A stretch of 39,836 nt of DNA from Saprospiraceae bacterium. Its GTDB lineage: Bacteria > Bacteroidota > Bacteroidia > Chitinophagales > Saprospiraceae. The stretch is from the NCBI GenBank assembly GCA_027488855.1, contig JAIYAV010000142.1, forward strand, positions 1-39,836, in the 5' to 3' direction. Below the pieces are notes generated by a model. That model searched no databases, had not been told where the DNA came from, and worked only from the letters and a program-made list of their open reading frames with translations. The position numbers were made by a program, and so were the translations under genes. Shown piece by piece: positions 27,717 through 35,968 of this stretch (position 1 is its first letter; each line of letters opens with the position of its first letter).

Positions 27717-30542
27717 ATGAGCGGCATCACTTTCAGCATCCAAAACCCCAACAGCGTCCCAGCCAATCAGGCCTACCTGTACCTCGAACAGGAGAATACA
27801 TTAAACTTTGTATTCAGCAATACGCTCGGCATCAAACAACTTGGCCCAGGTGACAGCTTTCGGTTGGTTATCCCTTCCAATTTGCTGGTTTCAGTCGATG
27901 CAGGACAACTGAATAGTCCGGACTGGACTATTCAAGTAAGCCAACCTTCTTCAGGAAATGCAAATTATACTTTGTTGTTGAGCCCAGCAAAACCAATTGA
28001 TTTTAGCAGCCCGCTTCTCATTTGTCTGAAGCAGTTACATAGCCCGGCCACCACCATTGCTGATGTGTCAACTTCGTATAAAATTGGAGGCAGGCCCATG
28101 TCCGGCAGCAGCATTAAATTATCGGTACTCAATCCCCCCAATCAGCCGCTTGACCTGAATGATGCGATTTCCTTTGAGGTATTGATCAATGATGACCAAA
28201 CCAAAGTAGACACCAAGTTCCTGTATGTCTCGAGTGAAAACCTTCAACCGCCGATTGCCAACCGCATTCATCTCAACCTGAAATACGGTGGGCAACAATT
28301 GGTGCCCTCCTGGAAAACTCAAAAAACGCCCAAATTTACCTTTACTTTTGCGTATGGAAGTGATGCCAATGCCTTGACCAATGCTTTAAAGTCGGGATCA
28401 ACTGGTTACAATGCGCTGACCTCTGCCTGGAATATCGCTGCGGCAGTGGGTGCATCGGAAAACAACTTATGGACACTGGAGCCGCCCAATACTGCCGCAG
28501 ATACCCCGGCATGGGTGATTGTACCCACAGTGGATAACCAAAATCTGTTTACCGGAAATCAACCGAATTTAGACCTGCTTTTTAGCCACGTAATCAGTGT
28601 TTTACCGCCCGGAAATCCCACGGTTTACATCCAGTGGAACAACATTCCGGGGTACAATGACGGAGTTCGCGCTCTGGATATTGAAACCATTCAGCCTGAA
28701 CCCTTGATCCTGGACTTTTACAGCGCCGACGATGGCAAAATCATTCCGCCTGAACAATCGGTAGTGGTCAATTGGACTGTTTTTAATGCCGGAACCTTAA
28801 ACTTATCCTGGGATTACGGGCAGCAGACCCGCAATGTCCCCGCTTTCGATAGCAACAATCCTCAACTTTACTACACTGGCAGTGATGATAGCATCATTCC
28901 TGATTCACCCAAAACCGAAATTTACCTTTCCGCCAACAATAATGTAGCTACCCAAAAAGGCCCTATCTCGGTCACGACCTCGCCCTTCCCTCAGCCCATC
29001 ATTGCGCAATTTTCTGGTGAATCATGCCGGGATAAAAACGGCAACATCCAGGTGCAATTGAGTTGGTTGGTAAAAGACCTGGGTAATTCCGGGAGTTTTA
29101 TTTTGAATGGCGTAAAAATAGATGGAACAGGATACAATGGTAAATTGTATACGACCTATATTCCCTTTAACGAGGCTGTTTTTTCCAAACAATTCACCCT
29201 GCAGGCGCTGGACACTGAAAACAACACCGATGCCAGCAAAACCATCACCGTCCCGATTTCTAAAATTTCAGCTTTTGCTGCTGTCCTAAATCGTGATGCA
29301 GCTGGGAATTCCACCCTTGTACTCAATTGGGAAGTGATCAATCTGCTTCCCAATACCAACTATACCCTCAATGGTGCTCCCTGTACTATTGATGCGCAAG
29401 GCAAAGGTGGAATCAGTATTGCCCTGAGTGAAAGCTCAACATTAAAATTGAGTTATGCCCTGGAAATGGTATGCCCGGGTCAGCCGCCCATTAGCAAAGT
29501 GCTGAATAGCAATTTTAAAGTAAAATCGATCCTCGGGAATTCGCCAGAGGGTGATTTTTATCCGAGAAGCCCGGTGATAAGCCAGGATGGAAAATTTTGT
29601 ATTGTTTTGTATACTCAAACAACACTACGAGCCAAGGCTCAACCATTTTACCTTGGTTGGCTGGACACCTTGAAAGCTGACAACCTTAAAATTTCAGCAA
29701 AATACCCCAATCCAGAGGGTTATTCCATCGACTCCGCAGCTTCTCTCACCCTTTCGCCTGACAACAAGCAGGTCATGATCGGGGGCTCACAATTGCTGTG
29801 TGCTTTGTTGAATGGCAGTGATTTTGATCCACAATTGAGGATGCCGTCCAACGTTGAGGGTAAGCGCTTTTTTTCGTCTTACTATAGTGCTTTTTTGTCC
29901 GATATGAGTGCGGTTTTCATGGCTCTTTCGGGCCAGATATTTTACCGCAAAGCAGATGTTACACAATACGCACTCTACAGCGCTACGCCTAATAATCCAG
30001 ACCTTTCAGAAATCTATGGATTTTGGCCTTGCGACTTCTGGAAACTGGAGTTGTCTGCAGATAGCACCAAAATGTTTGCTGCAGATTTTGGCCGAGGAAA
30101 ACTATGGTGGTTCGATCCCCATAACCCTCCTGATTACCTCAGTGATGGGATGGGGCTTACTTTAACCCTTAGTGACATGGTACTCGCTGGGAATAATTGG
30201 ATGTATTTAATCTATGCCGACAATGGTAGTGGCAAAAGTGTGGTTTTTACCTTTGATATTGGTTCTAATAATTACGGCATTGAGTATTGTGGACTACTAG
30301 GGACAAGTGCTGGTCCAATGTACTCCGCAGTTTCAAAAGACTGTAGCCTTTTAGTGGTCAGCGATTTTGGAAGCAATCAAGTTTTTTTGACTACTGGTGC
30401 CACCAAGGAAACCCCACAGGTAAAACTATTGCAAACGATTTCCATCGATATGCCGGGAAAAATGGCGATTAGTCACGACAATACCCGGATTTTTTTGGCG
30501 GCTGTCAATGGCGTAGTGATCCTGGAACCCATCTTTGAATAA
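27717..30542 (+). CDS. FSIQNP-type beta-propeller protein, paralogue 3 of 4
   Basis: Translation most likely starts at 27717 (MSGITFSIQNPNSVP), giving 941 residues. An upstream in-frame ATG at 27657 lies inside the end of paralogue 2 and would add 20 unrelated residues. The second domain is close to that of paralogue 2 (YNALTSAWNIAAAVGASENN, YIQWNNIPGYNDGVRALDIE). The Ig-like region has LNRDAAGNSTLVLNWEVINL. Propeller blades include KLELSADSTKMFAADFGRGK and ISHDNTRIFLAAVNG, and the protein ends VVILEPIFE. No signal peptide or catalytic motif is visible. The stop codon is 13 bp before the start of paralogue 4. The role should match its siblings: a multi-domain binding protein, with the propeller as the more divergent and possibly specificity-setting part. 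Confidence 0.78.
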   Translation: MSGITFSIQNPNSVPANQAYLYLEQENTLNFVFSNTLGIKQLGPGDSFRLVIPSNLLVSVDAGQLNSPDWTIQVSQPSSGNANYTLLLSPAKPIDFSSPLLICLKQLHSPATTIADVSTSYKIGGRPMSGSSIKLSVLNPPNQPLDLNDAISFEVLINDDQTKVDTKFLYVSSENLQPPIANRIHLNLKYGGQQLVPSWKTQKTPKFTFTFAYGSDANALTNALKSGSTGYNALTSAWNIAAAVGASENNLWTLEPPNTAADTPAWVIVPTVDNQNLFTGNQPNLDLLFSHVISVLPPGNPTVYIQWNNIPGYNDGVRALDIETIQPEPLILDFYSADDGKIIPPEQSVVVNWTVFNAGTLNLSWDYGQQTRNVPAFDSNNPQLYYTGSDDSIIPDSPKTEIYLSANNNVATQKGPISVTTSPFPQPIIAQFSGESCRDKNGNIQVQLSWLVKDLGNSGSFILNGVKIDGTGYNGKLYTTYIPFNEAVFSKQFTLQALDTENNTDASKTITVPISKISAFAAVLNRDAAGNSTLVLNWEVINLLPNTNYTLNGAPCTIDAQGKGGISIALSESSTLKLSYALEMVCPGQPPISKVLNSNFKVKSILGNSPEGDFYPRSPVISQDGKFCIVLYTQTTLRAKAQPFYLGWLDTLKADNLKISAKYPNPEGYSIDSAASLTLSPDNKQVMIGGSQLLCALLNGSDFDPQLRMPSNVEGKRFFSSYYSAFLSDMSAVFMALSGQIFYRKADVTQYALYSATPNNPDLSEIYGFWPCDFWKLELSADSTKMFAADFGRGKLWWFDPHNPPDYLSDGMGLTLTLSDMVLAGNNWMYLIYADNGSGKSVVFTFDIGSNNYGIEYCGLLGTSAGPMYSAVSKDCSLLVVSDFGSNQVFLTTGATKETPQVKLLQTISIDMPGKMAISHDNTRIFLAAVNGVVILEPIFE

Positions 30543-30555
30543 TCCATTTTACCCA

Positions 30556-33345
30556 ATGAGCAGCATTTCCCTTTCCATCCAAAACCCTGGCACCACCCCG
30601 GCTGATGCTCCCTACCTCTACCTCGGGCAGGCCAATACGCTGAATCTGGTGTTTACCAGCAACATGGGCGTGTCGACTTTGAATCCTGGCGACAAATTCA
30701 CCCTCATTCTACCGGCCAACCTGCTGGCTGCACCCTCCGCTGAAAACTTAAATAGCCCAGACTGGCAATTGATCTCAGCTCAATCGAATGGCAGCTCGTA
30801 TCTGGTCGAGCTGTCGCCCCAGGCAAGCCTCAGTTTTAAGACCCCACTGACCATCAGTTTTCAAAACCTCCAGGCTTCGGTGATCGGAATGGGCGATGTC
30901 TCTACCCGCTACCTCATTGGCGGGCGCCCTGTATCGGGCAGCAGTGCGAAACTTTCGGTGATCAATCCGCCCTCCCAACCCAAAAACCTGCCCGACGCGA
31001 TCCGCTTTGGCGTTTTGTTCAACGATGAGCAGGACATCATTTCCAATGAACAACTCGCACTTTCACCAGCCGCTTTGCAACCGCCCATCGCCAATCGGAT
31101 TCATGTGAACTTCACCTTTAATGGGGATTATTTGGTCGAAAACTGGGGCCCAACCGCACCACAATTCACCATCTCCTTTTCCTATGGCGAGGATGCCCAC
31201 GCCCTCACCAATGCACTCCAGGCTAGTTCACCGGGCTACAATGCCCTTACCTCAGCCTGGAACATTGGCTGCGCCCTCGAATCGGATGAAAACAGCCAAT
31301 GGACAGTACAAAGCCCCAATGCTGGTGCCAGCAGCCCCAACTGGGTCATCCGCCCCAGCCTCAATAATCCCTCACTTTTTACCCAGCAACAGCCCGAACT
31401 GGATGTATACTTCAGTCACGTCATCAGCAATTTGCCAGAGGGAAGTGCCACCCTTTATGTACAATGGAACAATATCCCTGGCTACAATGATGGCGTAACT
31501 GCGCTCTGGATACCTAAATCCCTACCGAAACCCATGGTCATTGCCTTCGGCAGCCCCCAGGATGGGCAAACCATCAAACCCGATACGCCCGTAACCTTGA
31601 ATTGGCAAGCGTTTGCCGCAGATACCCTGACGATTACCTGGGATGAAGGTGTCCAACAACGCCAATTGTCCGCCTTCAATCCTGCCCAGCCGCAGTTTTT
31701 TTATGCAGGCAGCCTCGATAACATTGTACCCGACAGCCCTAACACCAGTTATTTTTTGTACCTGAACAATAAAAAAGACCAGGTTGGGCCAATAGAGGTG
31801 AGGGTGTCGGATTTTCCAGCGCCGACGATCGCCCAATTTTCTGGTGCGCTCCAACTGGATGCCAATGGCGATTTGGAAATCGAATTGCAGTGGCTGGTAG
31901 AAAACCTGGGCAACGATGCCAATTTTTACCTGAATGGCGAACGCCTTGATGCTGCTGGGTACAATGGCATTTTGTACACCAAAACCATTCCAGCAGTGGG
32001 ACTAAGTTTTCCGCAATATTTTACCCTACGAGCCGTAGACAATGTCAATCAAACTTCCAGCACACAAAAAAACACGGTGGAGATACCAAACTGGTTGATT
32101 CCCCAGATCAATACCTTTGCGGGCACGATCCAGCGCAACGCTGCAGGAGGGGCGATCAGTGTGGATTTTAGTTTCCAGATTGACCACTTAATCAAACGAT
32201 CTATATGCGATTTTAATGGCCAAGCTTATACCCCCGATCAGCAGGGCAATGGGCGTTTGTCTTTTCCGATCAATGCTGAAAACCCGCTTAAAAGTACTTA
32301 CACGCTTAGCGTCACTAACCCTGCCTGTGCACCAGTTTCCAAAACCCTCAAGGTGCAATTTGAACAAGCGGAGCGGATCCAGTCACCAGCCAATTCCAGG
32401 TTGGTAGCCCTGACAATCCATCAGGAAAGCCAGACTTTGTTTGCTTTGTTTGCAGGTGAAAGTGACGACATTATTTTGGGTACCTGCCCTTTAAATCAAC
32501 CCCCAAACTGGCAATTTTCAGAACATTTTTCCCTGGCGGGCAAGCCCCCACTTAAATTATTCAGCAATCTGGTGGTCTCTCCAGACGGCACGCAGGTGTT
32601 CATCAACGGGGAAACTTTGTATGCGATAAGTTACACGGGCAATACCTTTGGTACCAGTTTGTACCGCATTTCCAAAGCAGAAAATAGCAATGTGTTTGAC
32701 AACCTTTGTACCGTTTTTAAACCCGATATGAGCATGGTATTTATCAGCGGGTATTATCAACTTGATTATTTTAAACCGGATGTGAGTACCTACCAGGCCT
32801 TGGGGCAAAACAACTGGGCACCTGTGCCTGCAAAAAATATCGCTTACAATTATCTGGATGTGGAAGCGCTGGCCATCACGCCCGATGGGAAACGGGTATT
32901 TGTGGCCGATCACGCCAATAGCAAGATTTGGTATTTTGATACGGACAATATTCCAGCCACTTTTGCACAGGGGATTGCACAAGCGGGCATCAAAGCATTG
33001 GCCATGACAAAAAATGGATGGTTGTACGCCGCTAATTCGGATACCGTTTATGCATTGGATACTGCTGCTGAAAACTACACTTTTGCCAGTAGTTTCGCTT
33101 TAAGTGAATTCAATCTAATATTTAATCTAACTGCCTCGGTAGATAACTCCTTTGTGCTCTTTAGTAGGATCAACAATCTGCATATCCTCACGGGCGTAAG
33201 GACTGGTTATTCTACTCTAGCATTGCTGCAATCCATCAATATTAGCGACCTTTTAAACGTTGCCATTGTGCCAGATAATACGCAGATTTATGTGGCAAGG
33301 TTGATGGCGTTTGAGGTGCTGCGGGCTGCAGAGAATTTGGTGTGA
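30556..33345 (+). CDS. FSIQNP-type beta-propeller protein, paralogue 4 of 4
   Basis: I chose the ATG at 30556 (MSSISLSIQNPGTTPAD), which lines up with the other copies, giving 929 residues; an in-frame ATG at 30535 overlaps paralogue 3. The motif is SIQNP, with Leu instead of Phe before it. The second domain keeps PPIANRIHVNF and YVQWNNIPGYNDGV. The Ig-like region resembles paralogue 1 (WLVENLGNDANFYLNGERLD, VEIPNWLIPQINTF). The propeller has ALAITPDGKRVFVADHANSK. The C-terminus (VARLMAFEVLRAAENLV) lacks the LEPIF ending of the other three, so this copy has diverged most at its end. It is the last gene of the run; 29 bp later it meets the stop of the convergent metalloprotease gene. Confidence 0.78.
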   Translation: MSSISLSIQNPGTTPADAPYLYLGQANTLNLVFTSNMGVSTLNPGDKFTLILPANLLAAPSAENLNSPDWQLISAQSNGSSYLVELSPQASLSFKTPLTISFQNLQASVIGMGDVSTRYLIGGRPVSGSSAKLSVINPPSQPKNLPDAIRFGVLFNDEQDIISNEQLALSPAALQPPIANRIHVNFTFNGDYLVENWGPTAPQFTISFSYGEDAHALTNALQASSPGYNALTSAWNIGCALESDENSQWTVQSPNAGASSPNWVIRPSLNNPSLFTQQQPELDVYFSHVISNLPEGSATLYVQWNNIPGYNDGVTALWIPKSLPKPMVIAFGSPQDGQTIKPDTPVTLNWQAFAADTLTITWDEGVQQRQLSAFNPAQPQFFYAGSLDNIVPDSPNTSYFLYLNNKKDQVGPIEVRVSDFPAPTIAQFSGALQLDANGDLEIELQWLVENLGNDANFYLNGERLDAAGYNGILYTKTIPAVGLSFPQYFTLRAVDNVNQTSSTQKNTVEIPNWLIPQINTFAGTIQRNAAGGAISVDFSFQIDHLIKRSICDFNGQAYTPDQQGNGRLSFPINAENPLKSTYTLSVTNPACAPVSKTLKVQFEQAERIQSPANSRLVALTIHQESQTLFALFAGESDDIILGTCPLNQPPNWQFSEHFSLAGKPPLKLFSNLVVSPDGTQVFINGETLYAISYTGNTFGTSLYRISKAENSNVFDNLCTVFKPDMSMVFISGYYQLDYFKPDVSTYQALGQNNWAPVPAKNIAYNYLDVEALAITPDGKRVFVADHANSKIWYFDTDNIPATFAQGIAQAGIKALAMTKNGWLYAANSDTVYALDTAAENYTFASSFALSEFNLIFNLTASVDNSFVLFSRINNLHILTGVRTGYSTLALLQSINISDLLNVAIVPDNTQIYVARLMAFEVLRAAENLV

Positions 33346-33374
33346 GGGAAACGGAGCTAGGGTTAATTTTTACC

Positions 33375-34853
33375 TCAGCCCCCTTTTGCCCACAAAATAG
33401 AATACAACACCTGCGGTTTCCCCTGATTGATCACATTGTACAGCACCATTCGAGTGCTCAAATTGAGCGTGATCGCCATATTCCGGGAGGCATCTTCGAG
33501 GTATACCGCAGCCTGGTCCCGACGAATTTCTTTAAACGTGAAGTTAGCCTTCCCCAGCAAGTCAGTTTCTTTCCATTCGCCGCTTGACTGCTTCACAAAA
33601 GCACCTTTGGCACCGCCACTGCCATAGTATTCCAGCATCACGACATTGTCCGCTGTGGCCAACTTATTGGCTTGTACCTGCCGGACACGCAGGTAACGCG
33701 CTGCCGCTGGTCGATTGCCCCGATCGATCAAACATTCCTGGCAGTAGGTCGAATCCAGTAGCATTTTGATTTCATCCTTGTGGAACGGATAGTCATAAAC
33801 CACGGGAAAAGCTTTGCTTTGCTGCATCAACAAGGAGGGCAAGGTGCCCATGTCTACCCGGCAGTTTTTCATCATGCAAGCCTTGGTCTCTTCCCCGGTA
33901 TGTTCCAGCCCCAGGGCGTGCCCCAGCTCATGCGACCAACCCGCCAAAGTTGTAGCCAGGGTATTGGGCCGATTGAGGTAGGTGTTGTATACGTCTCCCC
34001 AAAAAGATTGGGGCATCCTGACCATCCCCGGAGTACCAAACGCAGGTCCACCCAGGCCGCCTTCCACCACTGTGAACAGGATATTTTTATTCCCTTCGTA
34101 ATCTTTGGTCAGCGCTTTTTTACCCAGTTCGAGGGCAATGTCCAAGGACGAAGCGGCAGGCGCGTCCGCATTGGTGCGAATGACGGCAACTTCGGGCTCA
34201 TACTCAAAAGTGACCCCAATTTGTTGCAAAAAATGCAATTGCATCGTGGCCAAAATGCTGGCAATGGCCGCTTTGGCACCGGGCTTTTCCTGCTGGCCGC
34301 TGGGCACAATGTACACCCCCCGCACTTTCAAGCGACCCGTAGGTGGATTCGCTGTAGTCGTCGCAGTCATCGCCGCTGGCGACATATAGAGCCATTGGCC
34401 ACCCCACCAGCCGGGTTGAGATTCGCCCAATTCCACTACCCCGGTTTCGTTGCGCAGGTACGTGCCCCGCCACTTGTTTTTGATGCGGTAAAAAGCCTCA
34501 TCGGTTTCTTCAATCAGCCACCGGGCGCTCTCCCAACCGGGCTGGATAGTGCCAATACTGGGAATTTGAGCATTGGTCTCGGCGTGCAGGTATCCACCGG
34601 TGGGCAAGTGTTTGATGCGCACCTCGGCGCTATTGGCTATTTTTTCGATCGCCCAAATGGGCTTGCTCTGGTTCGTTAAATTGGGTTTGCCATTGACCAT
34701 CTGCAGCGAGCCTTTCTGATAGCGATTGTACAATTCGATGGGCTTTTGGGCAGCGAGTGGTGTGGTCATAAAAAAGAGGCAACTGAACAATAACCAATGT
34801 ACTAGATTTTGGGCATTTGGTTTGAAGTAAGGGTGTCGATAACGTTGAAACAT
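33375..34853 (-). CDS. Secreted metzincin-like metalloprotease with N-terminal beta-trefoil-like domain
   Basis: The 492-residue product begins with a basic segment, then a hydrophobic stretch (LLFSCLFFMTTPLAAQ, 21-36) that fits a signal peptide cleaved after AAQ or nearby. Residues about 37-160 have repeats of GGYLHAET / GTYLRNET and PGWESARWLIEE / PGWWGGQWLY. This is the spacing of RICIN-like beta-trefoils, which often bind carbohydrate. The protease part follows: HELGHALGLEH at 308-318 gives the zinc ligands His308, His312 and His318 and the catalytic Glu309. A methionine pair at 327-328 (CMMKNC) is close behind, and a Met-turn is plausible. Cysteine pairs (CMMKNC, CQEC) fit a disulfide-bearing exported protein. 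The C-terminal 100 residues form a beta-domain without a recognisable type IX sorting domain. The gene opposes the operon and is divergent from the lipoprotein gene. Confidence 0.85.
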   Translation of the reverse strand: MFQRYRHPYFKPNAQNLVHWLLFSCLFFMTTPLAAQKPIELYNRYQKGSLQMVNGKPNLTNQSKPIWAIEKIANSAEVRIKHLPTGGYLHAETNAQIPSIGTIQPGWESARWLIEETDEAFYRIKNKWRGTYLRNETGVVELGESQPGWWGGQWLYMSPAAMTATTTANPPTGRLKVRGVYIVPSGQQEKPGAKAAIASILATMQLHFLQQIGVTFEYEPEVAVIRTNADAPAASSLDIALELGKKALTKDYEGNKNILFTVVEGGLGGPAFGTPGMVRMPQSFWGDVYNTYLNRPNTLATTLAGWSHELGHALGLEHTGEETKACMMKNCRVDMGTLPSLLMQQSKAFPVVYDYPFHKDEIKMLLDSTYCQECLIDRGNRPAAARYLRVRQVQANKLATADNVVMLEYYGSGGAKGAFVKQSSGEWKETDLLGKANFTFKEIRRDQAAVYLEDASRNMAITLNLSTRMVLYNVINQGKPQVLYSILWAKGG

Positions 34854-34906
34854 GGCTCAATGGTTTTTGCAATTCCGGGTCAAAATAAGCTGCTTATTTG
34901 CGAATC

Positions 34907-34987
34907 CAAAATGAAAACATTTGGGAAACGTAGTATTTTGTAGCTTTTCATCAATCAATCCTTTCAAACATGTTTAAATCCTGGAAT
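34907..34987 (+). repeat. Right-hand copy of the direct repeat (5' part)
   Basis: This 81-bp stretch is the upstream region and first six codons of the intact lipoprotein gene. It matches 7719-7799 with three differences (G/A, T/C and C/T). The second homologous part is 35558-35608. The repeat starts abruptly at CAAAATG. A short hairpin (AAATAAG/CTTATTT, 34883-34899) lies just before it. Confidence 0.88.
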
Positions 34988-35608
34988 TTCACGCTTGTCC
35001 TGCTTGCTTTTTGCAGCCTGGTGTGGATCAGCTCTTGCGGCAACTCGACTGGTTCCAACGAGAACACCAATGAAGAAACAAGCAGCGAAGCTATTGAGAG
35101 CAGTACGGAAGCAGCCTCAGATGCCATCCGCGAACTGGGCCGCATCAAGACCGTTGAAGATGCCGGCTACCCGATGTACAGCCTGGAAATCGAATTCCCC
35201 GAAAGAGGATTTTCGGAAGGCTTCCTGCTCAACGCGGAAGACATTCAAGGCCTTGATCTGGAAAAACTGGGCAATTCTGCCGGAAAATACATCTCCTTTG
35301 AATACACCAGCGAGCTGGAAAATGCGCTGCTGGACTTGACACTAAACGGCAAATCGGTTTACAACGATGGCGATCCCTTTGAACCCACGCCCGAAACCAA
35401 AACCTTCGAAGGTATCCTCAAAAATGCTGGGGAACCAACCACCAGCGACCTACCCGACCAAATCAGCATCAGCGGAGCGGACGGGGAAACCGAAAAATTT
35501 GATTGCTACATCACCCCGCTGATGGCCAAAGCCAATGGTAAAAAGGTAGTGGGCTATTACGAGGTGAGAACGGCGAATAGGATTGTTGGGTTGGAGTTTA
35601 CGAAATGA
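34970..35608 (+). CDS. Putative lipoprotein, intact copy
   Basis: The 212-residue protein starts MFKSWNFTLVLLAFCSLVW and reaches Cys23 in an ISSC lipobox, so export and lipidation are likely. An acidic Ser/Thr/Glu-rich linker follows (about 24-55). The folded part is about residues 60-212 and is beta-rich: YPMYSLEIEFPERGFSEGF, GKYISFEYTSELENALLDL and a C-terminal YEVRTANRIVGLEFTK. No catalytic motif is visible and I do not recognise a family. The first six and last 17 codons, plus 63 bp upstream, recur at 7719-7849 as the scar of a second copy. If the accessory block is an insertion, this gene originally followed lon. Confidence 0.8.
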   Translation: MFKSWNFTLVLLAFCSLVWISSCGNSTGSNENTNEETSSEAIESSTEAASDAIRELGRIKTVEDAGYPMYSLEIEFPERGFSEGFLLNAEDIQGLDLEKLGNSAGKYISFEYTSELENALLDLTLNGKSVYNDGDPFEPTPETKTFEGILKNAGEPTTSDLPDQISISGADGETEKFDCYITPLMAKANGKKVVGYYEVRTANRIVGLEFTK

Positions 35609-35705
35609 TTTTCTGAGCTATAAAGTTATGGACGAATCAAGGTGAATGATCAACAGCTTTTCTTTTGCAAAGGCAACGATTTTATTGATTTGGCTGCGCC
35701 AAATA

Positions 35706-35832
35706 TTTTTTAACCGCGACGACGCGACGGCGCGACGGTATGTGTGCTTCGCTCACCTTTCCGTCGTTTTACGTCGCACATTTGGCGCAGCCAAATGAAT
35801 CGTCGCGCCGTCGCGTCGTCGCGGTTAAAAAA
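35706..35832. repeat. 127-bp palindromic element with 32-bp perfect arms
   Basis: The arms 35706-35737 and 35801-35832 are exact reverse complements (TTTTTTAACCGCGACGACGC and onward). The 63-bp centre holds a small palindrome, ATTTGGCGCAGCCAAAT (35780-35796). Its complement-like twin ATTTGGCTGCGCCAAAT (35688-35704) lies just outside the left arm. The T-run is at the 5' side and the A-run at the 3' side, so it is not a standard terminator. It lies in the 360-bp gap between the lipoprotein gene and the EAD11 gene. The rest of this gap shows no gene and no convincing promoter. Confidence 0.85.
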
Positions 35833-35968
35833 AAAGCAGCGAAGCTGCCAACTACGTAATGAGTGTAAACAACCAAAACCATCTTTGAAACATCAATTAA
35901 TCCAGCCCAACCACATATATAAAATCAAAATCAATGTATCTTAGAGCTAAGAAATCCAGGTAAAAAGC

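Larger units (their letters stand above)
7850..34906. other. Accessory block between direct copies of a lipoprotein gene
   Basis: The block starts right after a deleted copy (7719-7849) and ends where the homologous upstream region of the intact gene (34970-35608) begins. Both copies are in the same orientation. Within it lie nine plus-strand genes with gaps of 13-29 bp and one opposing metalloprotease gene. No integrase, transposase or tRNA is seen inside. Insertion by recombination at a pre-existing lipoprotein gene, or duplication of that gene around the block, would both give this layout. Confidence 0.6.

Noticed and set aside
7993-33345. Interpretation as a contractile injection system, tailocin or prophage
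   Set aside because: No sheath, tube, baseplate, spike, terminase, portal, capsid, lysozyme or holin gene can be recognised.
33375-34853. Type IX secretion signal on the metalloprotease
   Set aside because: The C-terminus (VLYSILWAKGG) lacks the conserved features of a type IX C-terminal domain.
34920-34940. Promoter for the intact lipoprotein gene (TTTG and TATTTTG)
   Set aside because: The two boxes are only 10 bp apart and the -7 box lacks one base, so they do not fit the Bacteroidota spacing.
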